DNA of 64,000 bases from Rivularia sp. T60_A2020_040 (GTDB lineage: Bacteria; Cyanobacteriota; Cyanobacteriia; Cyanobacteriales; Nostocaceae), in assembly GCA_015272215.1 (NCBI GenBank), contig JACYMD010000093.1:124001-188000 (forward strand), read 5' to 3'. Position 1 is the stretch's first letter. Every line of letters begins with the position of its first letter. The translations under genes were made by a program, and so were the position numbers. Positions 35,901 to 45,817 of the stretch are shown piece by piece. A model generated the notes under the pieces. That model was not told where the DNA came from. It saw only the letters and a program-made list of their open reading frames with translations, and searched no databases.

Positions 35901-35962
35901 TCGGTAATCGGTAATCGGTAATCGGTAATCGGTAACTGTCAACTGTCAACTGTCAACTGTTT
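35891..35962. repeat. taatcgg array followed by ctgtcaa array
   Basis: Six taatcgg units start inside the hydrolase gene (Asn-Arg-stop are the first unit and a half), then three actgtca units. Confidence 0.88.
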
Positions 35963-36162
35963 ACCCCATCTCCCCAATATGACAAAAATGATGCAATAAT
36001 AAGCGCGTGTTATTAATGGGCTGGTAAAGACAATATCTTGTCTGGAGTCACTTAAGCGTGATAATAAAATTACACATTGCTTTTTTATTAGACTAAAGGT
36101 AATACGAGCTAGGAACAGTATTATTTAAAGTAAATTTCCCTATTGCTGTATAAGGAGCATAA

Positions 36163-37023
36163 ATGGAATCATCAATTATTGCTATAGCTTTAGCGCTTAT
36201 AGGTTATTCATTAGGATCGACAAAGATTATTAATCAAGGTAACGAAGCTTTAGTAGAGCGCTTGGGTCAGTATCATCGTAAATTACGACCTGGAATAAAC
36301 TTTATCGTTCCCCTAATCGACCAAATTGTCATGGAAGATACCACGCGGGAACAGATACTGGATATAAAACCCCAAAATGTCATTACTAAAGATAATATCT
36401 ATCTAGAAATTGATGCTATTGTGTATTGGCGCATCAAAGATATGGAGAAAAGCTTCTACCAAATTGATGATTTAGCACAAGGTTTAAATCAAATTACTAC
36501 AACTTCTCTACGGGAAATCATTGCTCAAAATACTCTAGAAGAAACTAATGTCTCTAGAGTCGATATGGATCGAGAATTGTTGGAGCGATTGAATGAGAAA
36601 ACCATAGATTGGGGAGTTGAAATTATTCGCCTAGATATTCAATCAATTACACCTCCCGAAAGCGTGCGAAAATCAATGGAAGATCAACGTGCTGCTGAAA
36701 TCAAAAGCCGTGCTGCAATTTTGGAAGCAGAAGGTGAACGTCAAGCTGCAATCAAGAAAGCTGAAGGTACTAGTACGAGTATGCAGATTCTTTCTGAAGC
36801 TTTGCGTAGCGTTCCTGAAAACAAAGAAATTCTCCGATATTTAGTTGCTCAAGATTACATCAACGCTAGTTACCGATTAGGTGAAAGTCCTAATTCCAAA
36901 GTTGTATTTGTAGACCCCGGCTCGGGGAAAAATGATATTGTTGAGCAAATAACAGCTGAAACAGTAGCCGAACATACTTCCAGAAAACTGAGAAGTGATG
37001 ATGATAATGGTGCTGAATCTTAA
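36163..37023 (+). CDS. SPFH/Band-7 (stomatin/prohibitin-like) protein
   Basis: 286 residues. One N-terminal hydrophobic segment (IIAIALALIGYSLGS), then a band-7 domain (INQGNEALVERLGQYHRKLRPGINFIVPLID, DTTREQILDIKPQNVITKDN) and a charged Ala/Glu coiled coil (AAEIKSRAAILEAEGERQAA) ending in an acidic tail. Membrane scaffold of microdomains, sometimes with an NfeD or FtsH partner; no such partner lies next to it here. Confidence 0.92.
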   Translation: MESSIIAIALALIGYSLGSTKIINQGNEALVERLGQYHRKLRPGINFIVPLIDQIVMEDTTREQILDIKPQNVITKDNIYLEIDAIVYWRIKDMEKSFYQIDDLAQGLNQITTTSLREIIAQNTLEETNVSRVDMDRELLERLNEKTIDWGVEIIRLDIQSITPPESVRKSMEDQRAAEIKSRAAILEAEGERQAAIKKAEGTSTSMQILSEALRSVPENKEILRYLVAQDYINASYRLGESPNSKVVFVDPGSGKNDIVEQITAETVAEHTSRKLRSDDDNGAES

Positions 37024-37619
37024 GGTAAGTGTTGCATTTTATCAAGAAAGTCAACATGAAAATTTTTTTTCCGAGCCATGAATGTCAGGGTTTTTCTCAC
37101 TACTCCCTACTCCCTACTCACTTACAAGTCAATAAATTACTCGTTTTCCGCTGGAAGATTACCTAAAAAAAACCTTACTAGACGCAGCGGAAAGTGTGGT
37201 CTTGGTCCGGCGCGGGTGCGGAACCGTGGCGATCGCACCGCACCCGCGCCGTGGTTTCCCCCATGTTGGCGAAGCCTTCCCGTAGGGTAAAACTTTGGCT
37301 AGAGAGAGAACACGGAGCAAAGAGATAAAGAGAGATACCTAATTTTAGGGCGGGAAGGGAGTAATTTGGGAGTTTGGTCAAGTCTTGACCAAATTTTCCA
37401 TTTTTAAGTACTTAAGCCTTCATTATTTATATAATTACTACTCAGTTATACTACTGTTCCCTATTGCCTATTGCCCCCAATTCTGACTTCTAAGTCGGGC
37501 AGTCGGCAGTCGGCAGTCGGCAGTGGGAAGAAATATTAAGACTTAGACAATTGGTGGTGTAAATTGTTTTTCATGGGGACTGCCTAAAAGAAATGTCTAA
37601 TTAATGAAGGCACAGGTAC
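37024..37619. other. Repeat-rich intergenic region with GC-rich palindrome
   Basis: About 600 bp. It includes a dispersed module at about 37141-37375 also seen at 41188-41325 (gaagattacc, tctagacgcag, gagaaata.gtaatttt, gggagtaat), the GC-rich hairpin at 37209-37250, a gcgaagccttcccgtaggg motif, and agtcggc heptamers at 37497-37527. Any open frame here is repeat translation. Confidence 0.65.
37209..37250. repeat. GC-rich hairpin with HIP1 in the loop
   Basis: Perfect 13-bp arms ggcgcgggtgcgg / ccgcacccgcgcc around a 16-base loop holding gcgatcgc. The composition is sharply different from its AT-rich surroundings. Confidence 0.85.
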
Positions 37620-38450
37620 TTACTTGTTTTTATTTGATCGCCAAATGGCATCGGCAACCATTGAAACATCGCGTATTTGTTCAACATCGTGAATTCGTAA
37701 TATATCGGCACCATTAAAAATTGCCGCACAACAAGCCGCAGCCGTTCCCCAAACTCTGGCTTTGGGATCTGGTTGGTTGAGAATTTTGCCAATAAAGCTT
37801 TTACGAGATGCTCCAATTAAAATCGGACAGTTAAGTTTTGTTAATTCTGCTAAACGGCGAAAAATTTCTAAATTTTGTTCTAAATTTTTAGCGAAACCAA
37901 TACCGGGATCGATAATGATTTTTTCTCTTGGAATTCCCGCAGTGGTTGCTGCGGTTATTTGTTGGCATAAAAAATTAGATATTTCTTCTATGACATCTTG
38001 ATAGTCGGTCATTTGCTGCATTATCTGCGGGTTTCCTCGGATATGCATTAACACAATAGGCACATTCAAATGGGCTACCGTAGAAAACATCGATGAGTCA
38101 AAAGTGCCGCCAGAAATATCGTTAACCATATTGGCACCCGCATCAACAGCAGCTTTGGCAACAATTGAAGAAGTAGTATCTACGGAAATTGGAATGTCAA
38201 TTTGGGAACGTATGACCTGCAATACTGATAGAACTCGCTCAAGTTCTAATTCTACAGATATTTGTTCAGCACCCGGTCGAGTGGATTGTCCCCCCACGTC
38301 GATGATATCCGCACCAGCCGCAGCTAAAGCTTGGGCTTGATGTAAAGCGACATCTGGTCGATTAAACTCACCGCCATCGCTAAAACTATCAGGGGTTACA
38401 TTTAAAACACCCATTAAAAAAGTGCGATCGCCCCAGTTGAAGTTAAGCAT
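37620..38450 (-). CDS. folP: Dihydropteroate synthase
   Basis: Joins pABA to dihydropterin pyrophosphate in folate synthesis. 276 residues from ATG 38450 (MLNFNWGDRTFLMGVLNVTP); the longer frame adds only residues translated from a ggggacaa repeat. Motifs: GVLNVTPDSFSDGG, DVGGQSTRPGA, IDPGIGFAKN, GASRKSFIG. Downstream of tpiA on the same strand, an order I recall in other cyanobacteria. The gap to tpiA is filled with repeats. Confidence 0.96.
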   Translation of the reverse strand: MLNFNWGDRTFLMGVLNVTPDSFSDGGEFNRPDVALHQAQALAAAGADIIDVGGQSTRPGAEQISVELELERVLSVLQVIRSQIDIPISVDTTSSIVAKAAVDAGANMVNDISGGTFDSSMFSTVAHLNVPIVLMHIRGNPQIMQQMTDYQDVIEEISNFLCQQITAATTAGIPREKIIIDPGIGFAKNLEQNLEIFRRLAELTKLNCPILIGASRKSFIGKILNQPDPKARVWGTAAACCAAIFNGADILRIHDVEQIRDVSMVADAIWRSNKNK

Positions 38451-38469
38451 CGGAATTTGTTTTGAATAA

Positions 38470-38604
38470 AGGATGGGGGGACAAGGGGACAAGGGGGATG
38501 GGGGGATGGGGAGATGGGGGGATGGGGAGATGGGGAGATGGGGAGAAATATTTATTATTAATAACTTCTAACTCCTAACTCCTAACTCCTCACTCCTAAC
38601 TCTT
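38470..38604. repeat. ggggacaa / gagatggg / actccta arrays
   Basis: Adjacent arrays of 8-bp (gagatggg, ggggacaa) and 7-bp (actccta) units between folP and tpiA. The last covers the tpiA stop codon (rc aagagttaggag). Confidence 0.85.
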
Positions 38605-39324
38605 AAAATTAACGATTCGGGCAAAACTTTGGAATTCCAAACTTGCTCCACCAACTAAAGCTCCATCGATTTCAGGTTGAGCCATAATATCATCAATATT
38701 ATTGGGTTTCACGGAACCTCCATATTGAATAGATACATTTTTATTGCTCAGTAAACTACGAATTAAACCGATGACTCGATTGGCTTCGGTGGATTCACAG
38801 GTATCTCCGGTACCAATTGCCCAAATTGGTTCGTAAGCAATTACGAGATTATTTTGGTCAACTTCTATCAAGGCTTTGTTGATTTGATTGGTAATTATTG
38901 ATTCAGTTTCTCCGGCATCCCTTTGTTGTTTAGTTTCTCCAACACATAAAATAGGTGTCATTGCATATTTTTGAGCGGCTTTGAGGCGTAGATTAACGGT
39001 TTGATCCGTTTCACCAAAATATTGCCGTCGTTCGCTATGACCGATAATTACATAACGTACTCCAATTTCACAGAGCATTAAAGGGGAAATTTCACCCGTG
39101 TAAGCTCCCGTTTCTTCCCAATGAACATTTTGCGCTCCCAATCTGGTGCGACTACCATGCAAATTCCGAGATAAAACGTTTAAATCGGTAAAAGGAACGC
39201 ACAATACTGCTTCTCTATCGTCGGGAGTCTCTTGTAATAAGGGCAGAAATCCTTGTAAAAATTCCTCGGATTCTGCCTTGGTTTTGAACATTTTCCAGTT
39301 GCCAGCAATAACAATTTTTCGCAC
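38596..39324 (-). CDS. tpiA: Triosephosphate isomerase
   Basis: Interconverts dihydroxyacetone phosphate and glyceraldehyde 3-phosphate in glycolysis and the Calvin cycle. 242 residues; GNWKM (Lys near 11), IIGHSERR (catalytic His), [11 protein letters not shown] (catalytic Glu), YGGSVKP (phosphate loop) all present. The C-terminal Phe-Lys-Ser-stop runs into a gttagga-type array. Confidence 0.97.
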   Translation of the reverse strand: MRKIVIAGNWKMFKTKAESEEFLQGFLPLLQETPDDREAVLCVPFTDLNVLSRNLHGSRTRLGAQNVHWEETGAYTGEISPLMLCEIGVRYVIIGHSERRQYFGETDQTVNLRLKAAQKYAMTPILCVGETKQQRDAGETESIITNQINKALIEVDQNNLVIAYEPIWAIGTGDTCESTEANRVIGLIRSLLSNKNVSIQYGGSVKPNNIDDIMAQPEIDGALVGGASLEFQSFARIVNFKS

Positions 39325-39650
39325 AGGTGATTAAGTCAAGAGTTTACAGCTACATTAATGCAATTTTTAGTTTATGACTTTTTCGCAACCAATTGTAAGG
39401 TTAAAGATTGATAGTTGTTGGTTGATAGTTGATGGTTGTTGGTTGATGGTTGATGGTTGATGGTTGATAGTTGATGGTTGTTGGTTGATGGTTGATAGTT
39501 GATGGTTAATTTCTCCCATCCCCCCATCACCCATCCCTTTAAAAAACATTACGATGGAAGAAGATGTAACAAAATTTAAAATCTAAAACTTGTGCTGAGC
39601 TTGCCGAAGTATCTAAATCCAAAATCTAAAATCTAAAATCTAAAATTCAT
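39325..39650. repeat. Repeat-filled gap upstream of the GTPase gene
   Basis: About 13 gttgatg/gttgata/gttgttg units (39415-39505) and a tctaaaa array (39575-39643) ending just before the GTPase start. A 60-codon frame here (minus) is only the repeat read as NHQPSTI. Confidence 0.85.
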
Positions 39651-41117
39651 ATGGCTGTACCTTCACCGGAAACCCAAAGTAATAATTATTCCAGCACTGA
39701 GGAATTTGATCAAGCTATTTTCAGTTTTGAGGAGATTCAGGCAGAACTTCACTATAAACAAGCAAAAACGGCGCTGAGTGCGATGGTTGCTAATCTTGAC
39801 TTGAGTGAATCGGAAGTTCAAGGGCTGGAAATGGAAATTGCTGATTTGCAAAGTATGCTGACTAAGTTGGAAAGCATGACGGTACAAATTGCTGCTTTTG
39901 GAATGGTTGGACGGGGTAAGTCTTCTTTACTCAATGCTATGGTTGGACAAGAGGTGTTTGAAACTGGTCCCCTGCATGGTGTAACTCGCGATGCACAAAG
40001 AGTTAATTGGACTATTAATGAAGAAGTGTTTGGTGATTCTCAACGGGCTTTACGAGTCACTCTTCCTAGTGTTAGCGGACAATCCCAGGTAGAGTTGATC
40101 GATACTCCCGGTTTGGATGAAGTTGATGGTGAAACTCGCACTGCATTAGCTGAACAAATTGCTAAACAGGCAGATTTAATTTTGTTTGTGGTTTCTGGGG
40201 ATATGACTAAGCTCGAACACGAAGCTCTTTCTCAGTTACGAGATGCCCGTAAACCCATTTTATTGGTGTTTAATAAGGTAGATCAATATCCTCAAGCTGA
40301 CAGAATTGCAATTTATGAGAAAATTCGGGATGAGCGTGTTAAGGAGTTGCTTTCACCTGCGGAAATTGTCACCGCTGCGGCTTCTCCTTTGGTGAGAACT
40401 TTAGTGCGTAATGCTGATGGTTCTAAGAATGTACAGCTACGTAAAGCCAAACCTCAAGTTGAAGAATTAAAACTGCGAATATTAGAGATTCTTCACCGCG
40501 ATGGTAAAGATTTAGTTGCTCTTAATACTATGCTTTATGCTGATGATGTGAATGAGCAATTGTTAGAGCGTAAGTTGAAATTGCGCGAAACTGCTGCCAA
40601 TCAGTTGATTTGGAAGTCAGTAATTACTAAAGCTTTGGCTGTTGCTCTTAATCCGGTGACTGTATTAGATATTGTCAGTGCTGCGGCGATCGATGTGTTT
40701 CTAATTCTAGGATTATCAAGACTTTACGGTATTCCGATGACGGAATCTGGAGCGCTAAAATTACTACAAAAAATTGCCTTGAGTATGGGCGGTATTAGTG
40801 CCAGTGAATTACTCGCAAATTTGGGATTGGGTTCGTTAAAAACTTTACTTGGTATTTCTGCACCAGCAACTGGCGGGGCAACTTTAGGTCCTTATGTATC
40901 AATTGCAATTACTCAAGCTGGTGTCGCTGGTGTTTCTTCTTACGGTATTGGACAAGTAACTAAAGCATATTTAGCTAATGGAGCTACTTGGGGCCCTGAT
41001 GGCCCAAAAGCAGTAATCGGTAAAATTCTGGCAAATCTTGATGAGTCTTCCATTCTGAATCGGATCAAAGGTGAATTGCAAACTAAACTGAAAAAAAGTG
41101 TGAAGTATCAAGGATGA
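39651..41117 (+). CDS. Dynamin/Era-like GTPase with C-terminal membrane region (DUF697-like)
   Basis: 488 residues. N-terminal coiled coil (about 25-75), P-loop GMVGRGKSSLLNA, G3 DTPGLDE, G4 NKVD. After about residue 300 comes a hydrophobic region with two or three membrane-inserting segments (VTVLDIVSAAAIDVFLILG, then SIAITQAGVAGVSSYGIG) as in DUF697 GTPases. Probably membrane-associated; role unknown, related proteins are found throughout cyanobacteria. Start ATG 39651 directly after a heptamer array. Confidence 0.88.
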   Translation: MAVPSPETQSNNYSSTEEFDQAIFSFEEIQAELHYKQAKTALSAMVANLDLSESEVQGLEMEIADLQSMLTKLESMTVQIAAFGMVGRGKSSLLNAMVGQEVFETGPLHGVTRDAQRVNWTINEEVFGDSQRALRVTLPSVSGQSQVELIDTPGLDEVDGETRTALAEQIAKQADLILFVVSGDMTKLEHEALSQLRDARKPILLVFNKVDQYPQADRIAIYEKIRDERVKELLSPAEIVTAAASPLVRTLVRNADGSKNVQLRKAKPQVEELKLRILEILHRDGKDLVALNTMLYADDVNEQLLERKLKLRETAANQLIWKSVITKALAVALNPVTVLDIVSAAAIDVFLILGLSRLYGIPMTESGALKLLQKIALSMGGISASELLANLGLGSLKTLLGISAPATGGATLGPYVSIAITQAGVAGVSSYGIGQVTKAYLANGATWGPDGPKAVIGKILANLDESSILNRIKGELQTKLKKSVKYQG

Positions 41118-41468
41118 AGGTGAAAAATCTTCAGCTAGCTGGGGAACAGGAAACATTATCACAATCACAGAAGTCGGGTTTTTTACGATTACTCCCTTCC
41201 CGGCAGAAGATTACCGTTCGCGCAGCGTCTCCCCCAGGGAGAAATAAAAAAACCCTTCTAGACGCAGAGTACACAGAGAAAAGAGGTAAAGAGAAATAGG
41301 TAATTTTCCAGCGGGATAGGAGTAATATTCGTCACATCACAAAACACGAATAAAAACCCGACGAATTACACAGCAAAAATTAAGCTTTTACAGTTTACTT
41401 CCCCTTCGGCAGTACTCACGTTCGACTCTTTTGATTTCATCCTTCATACTTCAGACTAAATTTATCGA
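41118..41468. other. Intergenic repeats
   Basis: Two gtcgggtttt-family arms (41167-41180 and 41353-41363) bracket a dispersed module (41188-41325) shared with the 37.1-37.4 kb gap. No gene. Confidence 0.6.
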
Positions 41469-43115
41469 TTATTTACTCTTAAAGGAGTTTAACCATTGTT
41501 GTACTTGCTGAGCGGCAATATCGCGAGAACCAAGTCCGAAAGAAAGGGCAATAGCGACTGCTAAAGCACCCAATAACAAACCGAAAGCTAAATTGACGAT
41601 ATCGGGAGCAACACCGATTTGTTGCAGTGCCATCGCCGAAACTAAGACGATTATGGCTATTCTGGCTACTTGCCCTAAAATTCTCGCTTGAGCGTTACCG
41701 GAACTGGTAATAATGCTGAATGCGAGATTTGCTAAGAATAAACCAACAGCAAATACTACTAATCCAGCTAAAATTCGTCCCAAGATAATTACAATTCCTG
41801 TCACCAATGCTGTGAGCGCTGGAATATTCAGGATATTAATCGCTGCCACCGCCGCAAATAACATAATGCCAATAAAGACAATAATGCCGACAACTTCTGA
41901 TGGGGTGCGGGATGTTGGGGAAGGAATTTCTTCTCCTTCTGCTGTAACTGTTGTTCTTCTTGCGGGTGTAGGTAAACCCAAGACGGAGAAAATATTGTTG
42001 AAACCGATGCTGGTGAGGATGCTAGTAACCAATTCTGATACAAATCTTCCGAGGAAATAGGCAACAGTCAAAATTGCCGCAGCGGTAAAGATTAAAGGTA
42101 TCGCATTGAGAACCTGTTGCAGCATGGCAATTGCCGGTACTGAAATAGCCTGAATTTGCAGGGTATTTAGCGCTGCTATCGCTACAGGAATCAAAATTAA
42201 AACGTAGACAATTGTACCTAAAATTGAAGATAAAGATTGTCCACCAGGGGAAGTTTGGGAAAGCCCAAACCGACTTCCTACATGATCAATTCCAGTTGTA
42301 GAAAGCAGATTAGTTACAATCCGACGAATGATATTAGCTGCAAACCAACCAACTACACCAATAATTATTGCACCTAAAATATTCGGCAGAATCCCTAAAA
42401 TTTCCGAGACTAAGCCTTCTATCGGTACAAGTGCTAGTTGTAAGTCCAGAGTATTGAGTACTGGAATCAAGAACAGTAAGAAAATGAACCAGTAAAGAGC
42501 AGTACCAATTGTCTGGGAAATAGAAAGTTGATTTCTACTACCAGCAGTTGTATCTTGCTGTGTGTTCAATCGTTCGTCTACGTTTAAAGCATTGAGAGCA
42601 TTTACTGTCAAGGTTTTGACGAGAGTCGCTACTACCCAAGCTACTCCCAACAGGATTCCCGCAGCCAGCAATCTAGGCAAGAATTGCCCAATTTGATTGA
42701 GAAAAGCATTCAGCGGCTCAGAAGCTACTCTTAGCTGTAAGGTATCTAAAACTGCAACTATGGTAATCAGCAGAATAGTCCAAAATACCAAGCCAGAAAT
42801 AAATTTTTCGACTTGGATAGAGTCACTACCCGTCAATCCAGAAGCAATCCGGTTATCGATGTTGGTGCGATTGAGTAATCCTTGAACTATGGCTTTAGCT
42901 ATATAAGCAACCAGCCAGCCCACAAACAAAATCAGAACTGCACCCAACAACCGAGGCAATAAGTCTACTACTTGTGCAAAAGCATTTTGAGTATAAGTTT
43001 GAAATCCAGCTGCACCATCTGGTGACAATGAAGGCGATTGTGCCAAAATTGTCCCTATTTTGATTGATAAATCTGCACCCACTACTTGGGTTATATCTGA
43101 CCAAGTTGAAATCAT
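41469..43115 (-). CDS. Mechanosensitive-channel-like protein with conserved TM-helix repeats
   Basis: 548 residues, about ten membrane segments in five similar units, each built like LPRLLGAVLILFVGWLVAYI followed by .hhhh...IDxRh. This is the 'conserved TM helix' repeat (PF05552 type) annotated as mechanosensitive channel; the beta-domain of MscS is absent, so channel function is only inferred. No signal peptide. A monocistronic gene on the minus strand. Confidence 0.85.
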   Translation of the reverse strand: MISTWSDITQVVGADLSIKIGTILAQSPSLSPDGAAGFQTYTQNAFAQVVDLLPRLLGAVLILFVGWLVAYIAKAIVQGLLNRTNIDNRIASGLTGSDSIQVEKFISGLVFWTILLITIVAVLDTLQLRVASEPLNAFLNQIGQFLPRLLAAGILLGVAWVVATLVKTLTVNALNALNVDERLNTQQDTTAGSRNQLSISQTIGTALYWFIFLLFLIPVLNTLDLQLALVPIEGLVSEILGILPNILGAIIIGVVGWFAANIIRRIVTNLLSTTGIDHVGSRFGLSQTSPGGQSLSSILGTIVYVLILIPVAIAALNTLQIQAISVPAIAMLQQVLNAIPLIFTAAAILTVAYFLGRFVSELVTSILTSIGFNNIFSVLGLPTPARRTTVTAEGEEIPSPTSRTPSEVVGIIVFIGIMLFAAVAAINILNIPALTALVTGIVIILGRILAGLVVFAVGLFLANLAFSIITSSGNAQARILGQVARIAIIVLVSAMALQQIGVAPDIVNLAFGLLLGALAVAIALSFGLGSRDIAAQQVQQWLNSFKSK

Positions 43116-43473
43116 GGTTTTCCAGTTTTAAAGTAAGCGTGTGATTGCGAAAAACACCTTAGATGATAAGGTAGTCGATTGCCTGAAACAATACCATACC
43201 CTGACAATTTCAGAAGTGTTTTGCAACCTAATTTACCAGTAAATCTGACAAATAATTTATATCAAGGTTATTTTTTACTTTTTTTATTTTTATTCATTTT
43301 TTCCCCAAAAAACTAATTCAAATGGTTAATAAATACGCATTGCTATGTGTATATGTATACATCTAATCAAATGTAAAATACTTTGTAGTATTGCTCAAAA
43401 GCTGATGTAATAACTGCTTTTTTACGTTAATCTAATTGCGGAGATTACATTCAAATTTTAAAAGTCCGATAAA
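43116..43473. other. Divergent intergenic region
   Basis: AT-rich 358 bp between divergent genes, with promoters for both expected. A short palindrome gtatatgtatac occurs around 43350. Nothing else recognised. Confidence 0.45.
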
Positions 43474-43923
43474 ATGCCTTATAAACAAGTTTTTGAACAA
43501 TCGGTTGATATTAATGCTACGTCCGCAGTAGTAGAACAATGTATCACAGACCGTGTTTTAATGCATCGATGGTTAAATCCCGCTTTGTGCTGCGAACCTA
43601 TAGGAGATTGGAGTACAGAAATAGGTAGTAAAAGTAAGTTTATTATTCAAATACCAGTAATCAAACCAACATTGCTCAGTACTGTTGTGGAGAGGGAACC
43701 AGGTCTGGTAATTTGGGGGTTTGATGGTTTTTTTAAAGGGTGCGATCGCTGGGAATGTCAACCCATAAACAAGGGAACTCGTTTGGTTAATCGCTTTGAA
43801 TTTGAAATTCCTAACCCTTTAATTATTTGGGGTTTTAAAATCTTTGCCGAAAAATTTACCAAGGAAGATATGCAAGCACAATTGCGTCGTCTTAAGCTTG
43901 TTGCGGAGGGTGTTAAGAGTTAA
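43474..43923 (+). CDS. SRPBCC-fold protein (polyketide cyclase/START-like)
   Basis: 149 residues. The N-terminal strand FEQSVDINATSAVVEQCITD followed by RWLNPALCCEP and a C-terminal long helix KEDMQAQLRRLKLVAEG fits the SRPBCC lipid/hydrophobic ligand-binding fold. Ligand unknown. Its last codons and stop (gtt aag agt taa) are the first units of a gttaaga heptamer array. Confidence 0.85.
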   Translation: MPYKQVFEQSVDINATSAVVEQCITDRVLMHRWLNPALCCEPIGDWSTEIGSKSKFIIQIPVIKPTLLSTVVEREPGLVIWGFDGFFKGCDRWECQPINKGTRLVNRFEFEIPNPLIIWGFKIFAEKFTKEDMQAQLRRLKLVAEGVKS

Positions 43924-44018
43924 GAGTTAAGAATTAGGAGTTTTGAGTTTTGAGTTTTGAGTTTTGAGTTTTGAGTTAAGAGTTAAGAATTAGGAGTTTT
44001 GAGTTTTGAGTTTTGAGT
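43911..44018. repeat. gttaaga and gagtttt heptamer arrays
   Basis: Three gttaaga units across the SRPBCC stop, then gagtttt units; the block 'gagttaagaattaggagtttt...' is itself present twice in tandem. Confidence 0.88.
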
Positions 44019-44110
44019 TAGTATTTACATCAGTGAACAGTAAACCGGGCGGTGTATGGTGTTCTATTTAAACTTTCCCAAATATAAACGTGACTGATAA
44101 CTGATAACTG

Positions 44111-44935
44111 TTAAAAATCTTTGCCCATTTGTGCGAGCAAGCGTCTAATTGTGGAAGCGTCTTGAGCGTCGGGAACTTGCTGTAAATAGGCTTGTAAGTC
44201 AACTGAAGCTTGATTGAAGCGTCCAATTTGATAGGATAATAAACCGCGATCGCGTATTTCTAATACTGCACCGGGAAATAATAATAAAATTCTTTCTACA
44301 CATGATAAAGCTTTTTCTAATTCCTGTTGTTTAATATAAATATATTTAAGATTAGTCAAGATTCTTGCTAAAAATTTCTTTTTAGTAACTGGTGCCAAAA
44401 ATTCTGGTTTTAGGGTTACGTTTTGCTGATAAATTTGACTTAAGCGTTCCTGACAATCTTGGGAAAAAAGTACTTCGCCATTGTTAAAAGCATCGACAAA
44501 AATTTCAACTTCGGGAATATCTGGACGAATCAAAAAATGTCCCGGCATTCCTATACCTATCATGGGAAAATCAATACGACGGGCTACTTCTATATAAAGT
44601 AATGCTAGGGTAATCGGAATTCCAACCCGACGTTCAATAACATCATTTAAAAAACTATTTCGGGGGTCATAATAGTTTTGTTTGTTACCAGTAAAACCTA
44701 AGTCTTCATAGAGATATTTGTTAATGCATTGAATAATTTTTAAAGGATAATTTTCTAATGGCAAACGCTCTTGTAATTCCATTGCCATCGTCTCAATTGC
44801 ATTAATGTATTCTTCTATATTAAGGTTTAAATATTCTTCCTGAGCAAGATACAAAGCAGCCTTTGTCAAGTCGATATATTCGTCAGGCTGTTGAATCTCA
44901 TCACTAAAATATTGTCGCGCTAACGATAAATTCAT
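44111..44935 (-). CDS. SirB1-family protein (transglutaminase-like with TPR)
   Basis: 274 residues. The core ERRVGIPITLALLYIEVARR and GIGMPGHFLIRPD are hallmarks of the SirB1 family (transglutaminase-like N-terminal fold), followed by helical repeats (about 190-265, LEKALSCVERILLLFPGA and QIGRFNQASVDLQAYLQ) typical of a TPR. Role unestablished. Cyanobacterial length. Confidence 0.88.
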   Translation of the reverse strand: MNLSLARQYFSDEIQQPDEYIDLTKAALYLAQEEYLNLNIEEYINAIETMAMELQERLPLENYPLKIIQCINKYLYEDLGFTGNKQNYYDPRNSFLNDVIERRVGIPITLALLYIEVARRIDFPMIGIGMPGHFLIRPDIPEVEIFVDAFNNGEVLFSQDCQERLSQIYQQNVTLKPEFLAPVTKKKFLARILTNLKYIYIKQQELEKALSCVERILLLFPGAVLEIRDRGLLSYQIGRFNQASVDLQAYLQQVPDAQDASTIRRLLAQMGKDF

Positions 44936-45198
44936 AGGTCATTTTATTAATAAACTTCTCAGACTTATTCTTTAATGTGTATATGATAAAAAAATTTCTA
45001 AATGTACGCAAGTAGTATAATTTATCTTAAGGATAATATACGTTGATTATTTTGGATGAGACACTAGTAGTAAAAAAAAGCTTATTCCGTGTTTTCCATG
45101 ATAAATTATCTGACATAAACCTCTATCAACCTGAATAGACAAAGATTTAGGAGCTTAGTAATGTGTAGCGCTTATTAAGTAGTTGATGGCAAAAATTT

Positions 45199-45233
<35 letters not shown>

Positions 45234-45460
45234 TATAGCAATCCGAATTGAGATGTGAGAAAATACTTAGATTCAAATTTGGGAATAGAAGTCAAATTTG
45301 ACTCATACCTGCCGACTGTAAGTCGCAGCTACACAAACATAACCCTCCGTGGCAGCGGGTTATTTAATTAAGTCCACGCAGGTGGACTTCGTTTCTGTAG
45401 TAGCGGTTTAAACCGCCAGATTATATATAAATTTCTTACAAATCATTTAGGATTGCTATA
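45234..45460. mobile_element. MITE-like inverted-repeat element (227 bp)
   Basis: Ends tatagcaatcc / ggattgctata are perfect 11-bp inverted repeats; between them are nested arms (cgactgtaagtcgcagctac, gtccacgcaggtggac, gcggtttaaaccgcc). Related modules occur around 20242-20331 and 57790-57830. No coding capacity. Confidence 0.75.
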
Positions 45461-45817
45461 GTAAGGCTTCAGCGCTGAAGCGCTACTACTAACAAATATA
45501 AGTATTTTAGATTTATGTTTAATTAAGTATTTACTACTTTCCCCTATTCTCAATCCTGTTTTTTAACTGATATCTTGCACCATAAGCATAATCAACTACA
45601 TAATAAAAAATCTAAATAAAAATAGTAATAATATAAAAATGCAAGATTCTAGTCCATTTTAATGGACTTCTGCTATCAGACTGGGACTTGCAGTCCCAGG
45701 CGGGTAAGAACCACAGGAAAACAATTAGTAATTATTTTAACGATAGGTTTCTATGCTGCAAGATGTAAGTTAGACCATTTAGTTAGCATCAACTTGTACC
45801 CATAAGCGAAAAAAATC

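Noticed and set aside
37078-37381. Overlapping open frames on both strands (37078-37290 and 37178-37381)
   Set aside because: They exist only because the GC-rich palindrome lacks stop codons; no protein-like composition.
39367-39549. 60-codon minus-strand frame upstream of the GTPase gene
   Set aside because: It is a pure translation of gttgatg heptamers (NHQPSTI repeated).
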